A model generated the notes under the pieces. It searched no databases, was not told the origin of the DNA, and was given only the letters and a program-made list of their open reading frames with translations. The position numbers and the translations under genes are program-made. Source: Thalassospira sp. (GTDB taxonomy: Bacteria > Pseudomonadota > Alphaproteobacteria > Rhodospirillales > Thalassospiraceae). From it: a stretch of 49,406 nucleotides of DNA. Location: positions 1 through 49,406 of the forward strand of contig NZ_PAQR01000040.1 of NCBI RefSeq assembly GCF_002709775.1. The letters are read 5' to 3'. Below are positions 28,772 to 36,793 of the stretch, in pieces; position 1 is the first letter of the stretch; each line of letters opens with the position of its first letter.

Positions 28772-29311
28772 CTTGATCTCCTGAATGCTCGCTGCCAGTT
28801 CACTAACGCTTTTATGTCGGTCGGGGTTTGAACACCTTGCATCAGCTTTTGCAGCTATGTGATGCGACTTGAAGCTGTGGTGCTAACCCATCCGGTCCCA
28901 TTTTTGCGGTGTTCTCATGGTTACTAAGTGACGCGTCATAGAAGTTTGGTTCCGAAATGGTATTTTGGTCGTTCTTGCGGGGCAGGTCCCAGTCACCAGG
29001 TGGCATGTATGAGGAGCGTCGAAGGGCTCCTGACAGGATTTGAACCGACTGCCTGTGTCCAAACGAGGTGCAGTTTTTTCTAATTCAGAGCTATCTGATT
29101 GATCGTGACTGCTATGATTTGGCGTTTGAGGTTAATTCTATTTTTACCCGCTTATGCGCAAGTTTAAGCGTAATGTTGCCGGGTTTGTCGCCTTGTTTGA
29201 TGGTAAGTCACTGTCAGGCAAGTGAAATAACGCATGTTGTTTTTACGTTGTGAACCCGGAATGGTGTGTTTTGTTGCCAAGTCGCGCAAGCGTGCAAGGG
29301 GCATAGGGTAA
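28772..29311. other. AT-rich intergenic region, right edge of accessory module
   Basis: 540 bases without a credible gene. It holds the effector B leader and promoter (28772-28953). Around 29030-29055 there is a minus-strand stretch resembling a tRNA T-arm (GGTTCAAATCC followed by TGTCAGGAGC), too imperfect to be a working tRNA. The remaining 250 bases are AT-rich and should contain the promoter of the ftsB-like gene. A 61-codon frame at 29068-29253 has no supporting features. Confidence 0.45.
28925..28953 (-). promoter_or_regulatory. hrp-box-like ECF sigma promoter of effector B
   Basis: On the minus strand: GGAACC (28953-28948), a 16-base spacer beginning AA, then TCACTTA (28931-28925). 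Four of the five fixed -10 bases of the HrpL consensus (CCACNNA) match, plus all six of the -35 half and the A two bases after it. The leader to the ATG at 28771 is about 150 bases. Confidence 0.65.
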
Positions 29312-29674
29312 ATGGCGTCCAATTCGCCGGTCTTTCGTCGCCTGAAACAGGCTGTCGCGCCGGTAATCGCATTTACAGTGATGGCGTATTTCATCTTCCA
29401 CAGCGTGGAAGGGGAGCGCGGTCTGCTGACCTATTGGTCGATGCAGGACCGGGTGAGCGAGATTGCCCGCGTGCTGGAAGAAACAACCGACCAGCGCAAG
29501 TCGCTTGAGCAGCATGTGGTGTCGCTGCGTGCCAAGCACCTTGATCCTGATCTGCTTGATGAGCGCGCGCGCGCGATGCTTAATGCCGCGCACCCGGATG
29601 ATGTCATCATTTTCCATCACGACGGATATAGCGACGTCACTGCTGCCACGACACTTGCCGCCGAGACAAACTGA
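29312..29674 (+). CDS. FtsB/DivIC-like septum formation initiator protein
   Basis: 120 aa. A short basic N-terminus (FRRLKQ) is followed by one membrane helix at about residues 13-30 (QAVAPVIAFTVMAYFIFH), the conserved GERGLLTYW, a coiled-coil segment (about 45-75, MQDRVSEIARVLEETTDQRKSLEQHVVSL) and the LDPDLLDERARAMLN motif. This is the alphaproteobacterial FtsB-like layout: a bitopic divisome protein working with FtsL and FtsQ. Its place just before pdhA is conserved in relatives, where eno is normally the neighbour on the other side. Confidence 0.88.
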   Translation: MASNSPVFRRLKQAVAPVIAFTVMAYFIFHSVEGERGLLTYWSMQDRVSEIARVLEETTDQRKSLEQHVVSLRAKHLDPDLLDERARAMLNAAHPDDVIIFHHDGYSDVTAATTLAAETN

Positions 29675-29896
29675 GCATCGGGCTGGGCGCAGCCCCGCCG
29701 CAATTCCGTCCAGAAAGAATCCGCCGAAGAGTGTGTTCCGGTTTTGGCCGTGAAATTGACCTCGAACGGCCTGATCTTGCGTGTTGATCAAGAAATTCCC
29801 GGTTGTGAAATGTGTTCAGCAATGATCGCATTCAGGTAAGTTGTTGTTTAAACTGAGTTCCGGTTTACGAACCGTTTTGCGCGAAACCAGTAGAGG

Positions 29897-29913
29897 GCAT
29901 TGATAATCAATGC
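29897..29913. promoter_or_regulatory. Perfect 17-base palindrome upstream of pdhA
   Basis: GCATTGATAATCAATGC has 8-base arms around a single A, about 320 bases before the pdhA ATG. It looks like a dimeric repressor operator. It resembles but does not match a Fur box, and it lacks the four-base centre of an FNR/CRP-type site. Confidence 0.45.
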
Positions 29914-29941
29914 ATTCTTGCGGTTGTTTTCCATTGTGCGC

Positions 29942-29975
29942 TGCTATGCGGAATTATCCTCACGAAAGCATAGCA
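29942..29975. repeat. Inverted repeat TGCTATGC-N18-GCATAGCA
   Basis: Perfect 8-base arms separated by 18 bases in the pdhA upstream region. It could be a stem-loop in a long leader RNA or a pair of half-sites. Confidence 0.4.
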
Positions 29976-30059
29976 TTTGTGACGCAGGGGAATGAACGAG
30001 TTTTAAGGCATTCTTCCAAGTCGCTGAAAACCCTACAACTCTGCAAAAACGCGTAAATG

Positions 30060-30090
30060 CACAAATTAACCAAAAAAAGGTTTATTTGTG
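30060..30090. repeat. Inverted repeat with A7 loop upstream of pdhA
   Basis: CACAAATTAACC and GGTTTATTTGTG match at 11 of 12 pairs around a run of seven A residues, about 145 bases before pdhA. The arms are AT-rich, so an operator is as likely as an RNA hairpin. Confidence 0.4.
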
Positions 30091-30233
30091 ATTGTGCGTT
30101 GCAAAACAACAGTTTAATCGAGGTTAGATTGCTTGCCCTTGTGGTCTGTTTTCGGTAGTCATTTCGGTGGTCCAGTACCGAATTAAGCGCTCATACATGA
30201 TGCTTAAGCGATAGCCATCCACCGGGAGGAAAC

Positions 30234-31247
30234 ATGGCGACCACACCAAAACGCAAACGCGGCACTACGCGCGCTGACAATCAGGCGAGCAGTGACGATC
30301 TCCTCAAATATTACCGTGAAATGCTTCTGATCCGCCGCTTTGAAGAAAAAGCCGGTCAGCTGTATGGCATGGGGCTCATTGGTGGTTTCTGCCACCTTTA
30401 TATTGGGCAGGAAGCCGTTGTTGTTGGCATGCAGGCCGCAGCATCGGACGAAGACGGTGTTATCACCAGCTATCGTGATCACGGCCACATGCTGGCAACA
30501 GGCATGGATGCAGCCGGCGTCATGGCCGAACTGACGGGCCGCGAAGGCGGTTATTCCCGCGGTAAAGGCGGCTCGATGCACATGTTCTCCAAGGAAAAGA
30601 ATTTCTATGGTGGTCACGGTATCGTGGGTGCGCAGGTTCCGCTCGGAACCGGTATTGCTTTCAGCTACAAATATCGCGGTGAGAACCGGGTCTGCATGAC
30701 CTATCTTGGTGACGGTGCCGTCAACCAGGGTCAGGTCTATGAGGCCTTCAACATGGCAGCGCTTTGGCAGCTGCCGGTTATTTACTGCATCGAGAACAAC
30801 CAGTATGCAATGGGCACCTCGACCCAGCGTCACTCGTCCAGCCCGGACCTGTATGAACGCGGCAAGGCCTATGGCATCCCCGGTGAACAGGTTGACGGTA
30901 TGGACGTTCTGGCGGTGAAGGCTGCTGGTGAACGTGCTGTGGCACATTGCCGTGAAGGCAAGGGGCCTTACATCCTGGAACTTAAAACCTATCGTTATCG
31001 CGGGCATTCCATGTCCGACCCGGCGAAATACCGGACCAAGGACGAGCTCGACAAAATGCGTAAAGAGCACGATCCGATCGATATGGTCAAAAAGCTCCTG
31101 ATCGACGGCAACATCGTTGATGAAGCCGGTCTGAAAGACATCGACAAGGAAGTTAAGGCCGAAGTCGCAAAAGCGGCCGAGTTCGCGCAAAACAGCCCGG
31201 AACCGGATGTTTCCGAACTGTTTACCGACATTCTGATCGACGCGTGA
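30234..31247 (+). CDS. pdhA: Pyruvate dehydrogenase E1 alpha subunit
   Basis: 337 aa. With PdhB it forms the thiamine-diphosphate E1 of the pyruvate dehydrogenase complex. The TPP-binding motif runs from GDG (159-161) to NN (188-189). SRGKGGSMHMF at about 108-118 and YRYRGHSMSDPAKYR near 260, equivalent to the phosphorylation loop of the mitochondrial enzyme, are conserved. The heteromeric E1 (alpha plus beta) is the alphaproteobacterial and mitochondrial type, unlike the single-chain AceE of E. coli. A GGGAGG ribosome site precedes the ATG. It starts the operon pdhA-pdhB-pdhC-lpdA, with lipA next. Confidence 0.97.
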   Translation: MATTPKRKRGTTRADNQASSDDLLKYYREMLLIRRFEEKAGQLYGMGLIGGFCHLYIGQEAVVVGMQAAASDEDGVITSYRDHGHMLATGMDAAGVMAELTGREGGYSRGKGGSMHMFSKEKNFYGGHGIVGAQVPLGTGIAFSYKYRGENRVCMTYLGDGAVNQGQVYEAFNMAALWQLPVIYCIENNQYAMGTSTQRHSSSPDLYERGKAYGIPGEQVDGMDVLAVKAAGERAVAHCREGKGPYILELKTYRYRGHSMSDPAKYRTKDELDKMRKEHDPIDMVKKLLIDGNIVDEAGLKDIDKEVKAEVAKAAEFAQNSPEPDVSELFTDILIDA

Positions 31248-31300
31248 TCGCAAAGACTGCGAACCGCTTTTGAACGATATTTCCCGGGAGAGAGGGAACA

Positions 31301-31545
31301 ATGCCGATTGAAGTTTTGATGCCGGCCCTGTCGCCGACCATGACCGAAGGCACACTTGCCAAATGGAACGTCAAGGAAGGCGACATTGTCGCATCCGGTG
31401 ACGTGATCGCAGAAATCGAAACCGACAAAGCCACGATGGAAGTCGAGGCCGTAGACGAGGGCACCATTGGTAAGCTCGTTATTGATGCCGGTACCGAGAA
31501 TGTCGCGGTCAATCAGGTGATTGCCTATATCCTCGAAGAAGATGA
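31301..31545 (+). repeat. Lipoyl-domain coding repeat, copy 1 (pdhB)
   Basis: This segment and 32808-33052 (pdhC) encode near-identical lipoyl domains. Much of the DNA is identical, including a run of more than 30 bases that starts at the codons for [11 protein letters not shown]. The match supports domain duplication kept similar by conversion or selection. Confidence 0.8.
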
Positions 31546-32743
31546 AGACGCGTCCGCACTCGATAACGTGTCCGCATCGTCTGCACCGAAAGCAGATGCC
31601 GCACCGGCCAAGGAAGAAGAAGCATCTTCTGACGAAGCCCCGGCTGCTGCGTCGTCAAGTGCTGCACCGGTTTCGGCCAGTGGCGCGATTGAACGTTCTG
31701 AAGCTGAGCCGCGCGCTATGAGCGTGATGAACAGCACCCAGGACGAAAAGACCTATACCAGCTTTAAAACCCAGACCGTGCGTGAAGCCCTGCGTGATGC
31801 AATGGCCGAAGAAATGCGCACCGACGAGAACGTCTTTGTCATGGGTGAAGAAGTTGCGCAGTATCAGGGTGCCTACAAGGTTACCCAGGGTCTTCTGGAC
31901 GAGTTCGGTGACAAGCGTGTGATCGATACCCCGATCACCGAGCATGGCTTCACCGGCCTTGCAACCGGTTCTGCCTTTATGGGCCTGAAGCCGGTTCTGG
32001 AATTCATGACCTTTAACTTCGCAATGCAGGCGATCGACCAGATCATCAACTCTGCTGCGAAAACCCTTTATATGTCCGGTGGCCAGCTTGGTTGCCCGAT
32101 CGTGTTCCGTGGCCCGAACGGTGCTGCGTCGCGCGTCGGTGCCCAGCACTCGCAGTGCTATGCATCCTGGTATGCACATTGCCCGGGCCTGAAGGTTGTT
32201 GCACCGTGGTCGGCAGCAGATGCCAAAGGCCTGCTTAAGGCAGCCATCCGCGATCCGAACCCGATTGTCTTCCTTGAAAACGAAATCATGTACGGTCAGA
32301 GCTTCGAAGTGCCTGACGACGAAGATTTCGTCCTGCCGATTGGTCAGGCCAAGATCGAGCGCGAAGGGACCGATGTCACCATCGTTGCTTTCTCGATCAT
32401 GGTTGGCAAGGCGCTGAAAGCTGCTGAACAGCTGGCAGAGCAGGGCATCTCGGCAGAGGTCATCAACCTGCGCACCATCCGTCCGCTGGACGTGAACACC
32501 ATCGTGCGTTCGGTCATGAAGACCAACCGTCTGGTGACTGTCGAAGAAGGCTGGCACTTCTCGGGTATTGGTGCGGAAATCGCGTCTGTTGTGATGGAAC
32601 ATGCATTTGATTACCTCGATGCACCGGTTGCCCGTGTAACCGGCGAAGACGTTCCGATGCCGTATGCTGCCAACCTGGAGGCGCTTGCGCTTCCGCAGGA
32701 CAGCCACATCGTCGCCGCGGCCAAGGCCGTTTGCTATCGCTAA
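31301..32743 (+). CDS. pdhB: Pyruvate dehydrogenase E1 beta subunit with N-terminal lipoyl domain
   Basis: 480 aa. Residues 1-80 are a lipoyl domain with the attachment lysine Lys43 in [11 protein letters not shown]. Residues about 81-150 are an Ala/Pro/Glu/Ser-rich flexible linker, and about 155-480 the transketolase-type E1 beta ([50 protein letters not shown]). A lipoyl domain fused to E1 beta is a known alphaproteobacterial trait (for example in rhizobia) and adds lipoyl arms to the complex. The first 80 codons are close to a copy of those of pdhC. Confidence 0.97.
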   Translation: MPIEVLMPALSPTMTEGTLAKWNVKEGDIVASGDVIAEIETDKATMEVEAVDEGTIGKLVIDAGTENVAVNQVIAYILEEDEDASALDNVSASSAPKADAAPAKEEEASSDEAPAAASSSAAPVSASGAIERSEAEPRAMSVMNSTQDEKTYTSFKTQTVREALRDAMAEEMRTDENVFVMGEEVAQYQGAYKVTQGLLDEFGDKRVIDTPITEHGFTGLATGSAFMGLKPVLEFMTFNFAMQAIDQIINSAAKTLYMSGGQLGCPIVFRGPNGAASRVGAQHSQCYASWYAHCPGLKVVAPWSAADAKGLLKAAIRDPNPIVFLENEIMYGQSFEVPDDEDFVLPIGQAKIEREGTDVTIVAFSIMVGKALKAAEQLAEQGISAEVINLRTIRPLDVNTIVRSVMKTNRLVTVEEGWHFSGIGAEIASVVMEHAFDYLDAPVARVTGEDVPMPYAANLEALALPQDSHIVAAAKAVCYR

Positions 32744-32807
32744 GTAAGACGGACAGGGGCAGGTCGCGGGTCAAACCGCGCCGCCCCGTTACCGGGAGAA
32801 TGCGTTC

Positions 32808-33052
32808 ATGCCTGTAAAAGTATTGATGCCGGCCCTGTCGCCGACCATGACCGAAGGCACCTTGGCGAAATGGCACGTCAAGGAAGGCGACACCGTTGAG
32901 TCGGGTGACGTCATCGCCGAAATCGAAACCGATAAAGCCACCATGGAAGTCGAAGCTGTCGACGAAGGCAAAATCGGTAAAATCCTTGTTTCTGAAGGCA
33001 GCGAAAATGTTGCGGTGAACGAAGTCATCGCATTGCTTTTGGAAGAAGACGA
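32808..33052 (+). repeat. Lipoyl-domain coding repeat, copy 2 (pdhC)
   Basis: Second copy of the lipoyl-domain coding segment found at 31301-31545. The first six codons and scattered third positions differ; the central part around the lipoyl lysine is almost identical. Confidence 0.8.
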
Positions 33053-34127
33053 AGACGAAAGCGCGCTTGAAGGTGCGGATACCTCGGCAGCAAGCACGGG
33101 TGGTGGCGACAGCGCCCCGGCCGCAAGCGATGCCAAAGAGGAAAAAGCCCCGGCAGCATCGGGTGGCGACAAGCCGGCCCCGGCTGCACCGGTTTCCGGT
33201 GGTGAGCGTATCAAGGCAAGCCCGCTTGCACGTCGTATTGCTGCGAATGAAGGTGTTGAGCTTTCCGGCGTTTCCGGTTCCGGCCCGCGTGGTCGTATCG
33301 TCAAACGAGACGTGGAAGCCGCAATGTCATCCAAACCGGCAGAGAAATCTGCAGGTGCCGAGGACAAGAAATCCGATGCCGCACCGGCAGCAGCTTCTGC
33401 ACCGGCCGCATCTGGCTGGAACCCGGATCTTACCGGTCTTCCGGAATACGAAGAAATTCCGAACAGCGGCATGCGCAAAACGATCGCGCGTCGCCTGACC
33501 GAGTCCAAACAGCAGGTTCCGCATTTCTATCTGACGGTGGATTGCGAGCTCGACAATCTGTTGGCAACCCGCAAGCAGCTGAATGAAAAGGCGGGCGAGG
33601 GTGTCAAGATTTCGGTCAATGACTTCATCATCCGTGCGGTTTCGCTGGCGCTGAAAAAGGTTCCGGCTGCGAACTCCATCTGGACCGACAAAGCGACCCT
33701 TCAGTGCAAGAAGCAGGATATCTCGGTGGCAGTTGCCATCGAAGGTGGCCTGATCACGCCTGTGGTTCGTGATGCCGGATCCAAAGGCCTTGCGGAAATC
33801 TCGACCGAGATGAAGACGCTGGCTGGTAAGGCACGCGACGGCAAACTGATGCCGGAAGATTATCAGGGTGGGACGTTCTCCGTATCCAACCTTGGCATGT
33901 TCGGTATCAAGGAATTCTCCGCGATCATCAACCCGCCGCAGGGCTGCATCCTGGCCGTTGGTGCGGGTGAACAGCGTCCGGTTGTCAAGGACGGTGCGCT
34001 GGCAATCGCCACTGTCATGAGCTGCACCCTTTCTGTTGACCACCGTGCGGTCGACGGCGCGGTCGGTGCAGAGTTCATGGCCGAATTCAAAAAGCTTATT
34101 GAAGATCCGCTGAGCATGCTGCTCTGA
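32808..34127 (+). CDS. pdhC: Dihydrolipoamide acetyltransferase (E2) of pyruvate dehydrogenase
   Basis: 439 aa. Core subunit that passes the acetyl group from lipoyl to CoA. It has one lipoyl domain (1-80, Lys43), an Ala/Pro/Gly-rich linker, a peripheral subunit-binding domain (about 132-168, ASPLARRIAANEGVEL...GRIVKRDV), a second linker and the catalytic domain (about 215-439). Catalytic His412 and Asp416 lie in SVDHRAVDGAVGAEF. A single lipoyl domain is usual in alphaproteobacteria. pdhB ends 64 bases upstream, and a hairpin without a T-run follows before lpdA. Confidence 0.97.
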   Translation: MPVKVLMPALSPTMTEGTLAKWHVKEGDTVESGDVIAEIETDKATMEVEAVDEGKIGKILVSEGSENVAVNEVIALLLEEDEDESALEGADTSAASTGGGDSAPAASDAKEEKAPAASGGDKPAPAAPVSGGERIKASPLARRIAANEGVELSGVSGSGPRGRIVKRDVEAAMSSKPAEKSAGAEDKKSDAAPAAASAPAASGWNPDLTGLPEYEEIPNSGMRKTIARRLTESKQQVPHFYLTVDCELDNLLATRKQLNEKAGEGVKISVNDFIIRAVSLALKKVPAANSIWTDKATLQCKKQDISVAVAIEGGLITPVVRDAGSKGLAEISTEMKTLAGKARDGKLMPEDYQGGTFSVSNLGMFGIKEFSAIINPPQGCILAVGAGEQRPVVKDGALAIATVMSCTLSVDHRAVDGAVGAEFMAEFKKLIEDPLSMLL

Positions 34128-34141
34128 GGGTCCAAAGTTGC

Positions 34142-34165
34142 GCGGGGACTTTAACAAGTCCCCGC
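34142..34165. repeat. Intra-operon hairpin between pdhC and lpdA
   Basis: GCGGGGACT / AGTCCCCGC, a perfect 9-base stem with the 6-base loop TTAACA and no T-run after it. It may protect the upstream mRNA end or modulate expression of lpdA relative to pdhC rather than terminate. Confidence 0.6.
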
Positions 34166-34222
34166 AAGCATTTGAATTTAAAGACCTGTGACCATTAGTG
34201 GGCAGGCAAAGGAGATCCTACG

Positions 34223-35620
34223 ATGGCGGATAGCAATTTCGACGTAATCGTGATTGGTGCAGGCCCGGGTGGTTATGTAACCGCAATCCGTGCGGCCCAG
34301 CTTGGCCTGAAAACGGCTGTTGTCGAGCGTGAACATGTTGGTGGTATTTGCCTGAACTGGGGCTGTATCCCGACCAAGGCGCTGCTGCGTTCGGCGGAAG
34401 TTTATCGCAACATGCATCATGCAAAGGATTATGGTCTTTCGTGCGAAAAGCCGGCCTTTGACCTTGATGCCGTGATCCAGCGTTCGCGTGGTGTGTCCAA
34501 GCAGCTGGCGGGTGGTGTTGGTCATTTGCTCAAAAAGAACAAGGTCACCGTGATCACTGGTGAAGCCAAGTTCGACGGCCCGAAAAAGATCCTGGTCGAA
34601 GGCAAGGACAAGGGCACCTATACCGCCAAGAATTATATCATTGCGACTGGCGCGCGTGCGCGCTCGCTTCCGGGCCTTGAGGCCGACGGCAAGGTGGTTT
34701 GGGATTACAAGAAGGCGATGACGCCGGATAAAATGCCCAAAAGCCTTGTTGTGGTTGGTTCCGGTGCCATCGGCATCGAATTTGCCAGCTTCTATCACAC
34801 CATGGGTGCGGATGTGACCGTGGTCGAGATCATGCCGCAGATCATGCCGGTCGAAGACAAGGAAGTTGCAGCGCTGGCGCAGAAGATGATGACCAAGGAC
34901 GGGATGAAGATCCTGACCGAAGCCAAGGTCGCCAACCTTAAGCGCAATGCCGACAACGTTGTTGTCACGGTTGAAACCAAGGACGGCAAGAAGCAGGAAC
35001 TCACCGTTGATCGCGTGATTTCGGCCGTTGGCGTCATTGGCAATACCGAGGGTCTTGGTCTTGAAACCACCAAGGTCAAGGTTGATCGCAACGTCATTGG
35101 CACCGATGAATATTCGGCAACCGCAGAGCCGGGCATTTATGCCATTGGTGACGTTGCAGGCCCGCCGATGCTGGCCCACAAGGCAGAGCATGAAGGCGTG
35201 ATCTGCATTGAAAAAATTGCCGGTGTCAAAGGCGTTCATCCGCTTGATCCGCGCAAGATCCCGGGTTGCACCTATTGCCATCCGCAGGTCGCAAGTGTTG
35301 GCCTGACCGAAGCGAAGGCGAAAGATGCCGGCTATGAAGTCAAGGTTGGCAAGTTCCCGTTCATCGGCAATGGCAAGGCGGTTGCCCTTGGCGAGGCAGA
35401 AGGTCTGGTGAAAACCGTGTTTGATGCCAAGACCGGTGAGTTGCTTGGTGCGCACATGGTTGGTGCGGAAGTGACCGAGCTGATCCAGGGCTTTGTGGTT
35501 GCGATGGGTCTCGAAACGACCGAGGAAGATCTGATGCATACGGTCTTCCCGCATCCGACGCTTTCGGAAATGATGCATGAGTCGGTCCTTGACGCCTATG
35601 GCCGTGCGATCCACTTCTAA
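34223..35620 (+). CDS. lpdA: Dihydrolipoamide dehydrogenase (E3)
   Basis: 465 aa flavoprotein that reoxidises the lipoyl arms with NAD. The FAD-binding start is VIVIGAGPGGYVTAIRAAQLG. The redox disulfide is Cys43/Cys48 in GGICLNWGCIPTKALLRS. The NAD-binding motif VVVGSGAIGIEFASF lies near residue 175, the second FAD motif GIYAIGDVAGPPMLAHKAEHE near 305 and the dimer-interface catalytic pair in VFPHPTLSEMMHES near the C-terminus. It is the last enzyme gene of the PDH operon and may also serve 2-oxoglutarate dehydrogenase or glycine cleavage, although dedicated copies are common. Confidence 0.97.
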   Translation: MADSNFDVIVIGAGPGGYVTAIRAAQLGLKTAVVEREHVGGICLNWGCIPTKALLRSAEVYRNMHHAKDYGLSCEKPAFDLDAVIQRSRGVSKQLAGGVGHLLKKNKVTVITGEAKFDGPKKILVEGKDKGTYTAKNYIIATGARARSLPGLEADGKVVWDYKKAMTPDKMPKSLVVVGSGAIGIEFASFYHTMGADVTVVEIMPQIMPVEDKEVAALAQKMMTKDGMKILTEAKVANLKRNADNVVVTVETKDGKKQELTVDRVISAVGVIGNTEGLGLETTKVKVDRNVIGTDEYSATAEPGIYAIGDVAGPPMLAHKAEHEGVICIEKIAGVKGVHPLDPRKIPGCTYCHPQVASVGLTEAKAKDAGYEVKVGKFPFIGNGKAVALGEAEGLVKTVFDAKTGELLGAHMVGAEVTELIQGFVVAMGLETTEEDLMHTVFPHPTLSEMMHESVLDAYGRAIHF

Positions 35621-35745
35621 AGCTTGAGACATTGTGTCGTGCCGGGCAGACATGCCCGGTATGATCACATTTGACGAATGTCGGTTTGACAAATGCGCGG
35701 CGTGGCGGCAAATTGCCGCCCGTCCAATCCTTCGGAGGTAACTCT

Positions 35746-36744
35746 ATGTCGACGGCGCCCAGCGAACAGAAAACAGTTCGTCACCCGGAAAAACAGAAAC
35801 GGCCAGATCGCCCATCGGGGCGCAAACCGTCCTGGATCAGGGTCAAGGCTCCGACCTCCAAGGGCTATCAGGAAACCCGCGACCTTGCGCGTGGCCTGAA
35901 CCTTCATACCGTGTGTGAAGAAGCCGCATGCCCGAATATCGGCGAATGCTGGCAGAAAAAACACGCATCCTTCATGATCATGGGCGACACCTGCACGCGT
36001 GCCTGTTCGTTCTGCAACGTCAAAACCGGTATGCCGAACGCGCTTGATCCGTTCGAGCCGGAAAACCTGGCGATGGCAGTTGCCGACATGCAGCTCAAGC
36101 ATGTTGTGATCACCTCGGTTGACCGTGATGATCTTGCCGATGGCGGGGCAGCGCATTTTGCCCGAGTGATTGAAGCGATCCGTCACAAATCGCCGGAAAC
36201 AACGATTGAAATCCTGACCCCGGACTTCCGTGACAAGCCCGGTGCGGTCGAAATCGTTGCCAAGGCCCGTCCGGACGTGTTCAACCACAACCTTGAAACC
36301 GTTCCGCGGCTTTATACCAACATCCGTCCGGGCGCGCGTTATTACCAGTCGCTGCGCATTCTGGACCGGGTCAAACAGATTGATCCGACGATCTTCACCA
36401 AATCCGGCCTGATGGTTGGTCTGGGCGAAGAGCGCAAGGAACTGGCACAGGTGATGGATGATCTGCGTGTGGCAGATGTCGACTTCCTGACGATTGGCCA
36501 GTATCTGCAGCCGACCCTTAAGCACGAGCCGGTGCACAAGTTCGTCACGCCTGACGAATTTAACGATTATGCATCGATGGCACGTGGCAAGGGCTTCCTG
36601 ATGGTATCGGCAACGCCGCTGACGCGGTCGAGCTATCACGCGGACCGCGACTTTGAACAGCTTCGTGAAGCCCGCGAGAAGAAGCTGGCAGCCGCCGAAG
36701 CCGCCAAAGCCAAGGCAGAGCAGGCCGTCACCGCGGCACAGTAA
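35746..36744 (+). CDS. lipA: Lipoyl synthase LipA
   Basis: 332 aa radical-SAM enzyme that inserts two sulfurs into octanoyl groups on lipoyl domains, the cofactor used by the PdhB and PdhC encoded just upstream. The auxiliary cluster is held by Cys57, Cys62 and Cys68 ([12 protein letters not shown]), and the radical-SAM cluster by Cys83, Cys87 and Cys90 (CTRACSFC). The longest frame starts at 35671, but ATG 35746 has CGGAGG 7-10 bases before it and gives the family's length. The C-terminus has an extra Ala/Lys/Glu-rich tail of about 25 residues. Confidence 0.96.
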   Translation: MSTAPSEQKTVRHPEKQKRPDRPSGRKPSWIRVKAPTSKGYQETRDLARGLNLHTVCEEAACPNIGECWQKKHASFMIMGDTCTRACSFCNVKTGMPNALDPFEPENLAMAVADMQLKHVVITSVDRDDLADGGAAHFARVIEAIRHKSPETTIEILTPDFRDKPGAVEIVAKARPDVFNHNLETVPRLYTNIRPGARYYQSLRILDRVKQIDPTIFTKSGLMVGLGEERKELAQVMDDLRVADVDFLTIGQYLQPTLKHEPVHKFVTPDEFNDYASMARGKGFLMVSATPLTRSSYHADRDFEQLREAREKKLAAAEAAKAKAEQAVTAAQ

Positions 36745-36793
36745 TCCGCTTAGCAGTTTCACCGCAGACCACGACGATCAGGGGAGATATCGA

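Larger units (their letters stand above)
29675..30233. other. Long regulatory region upstream of the pyruvate dehydrogenase operon
   Basis: 559 bases, no credible gene. It is AT-rich, with three dyad elements described separately (29897, 29942 and 30060). A GC-rich GGCTG...CAGCC hairpin near 29681-29694, just after the ftsB-like stop, has no T-run. Its size and dyads suggest control of pdhA transcription by one or more regulators. The pdhA ribosome site GGGAGG is at its end. Confidence 0.5.

Noticed and set aside
29028..29075. Possible tRNA gene on the minus strand
   Set aside because: Only the T-loop and part of the acceptor strand look right. The T-stem has a mismatch and two wobble pairs, and no anticodon arm or D-arm can be folded upstream. 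Kept only as a possible remnant.
29068..29253. 61-codon small gene before the ftsB-like gene
   Set aside because: No ribosome site or conserved feature, and AT-rich intergenic composition.
29897..29913. Fur or FNR site before pdhA
   Set aside because: The core TTGATAATCAA lacks the four-base centre of FNR/CRP sites and has too few matches to a 19-base Fur box, so no regulator is named.
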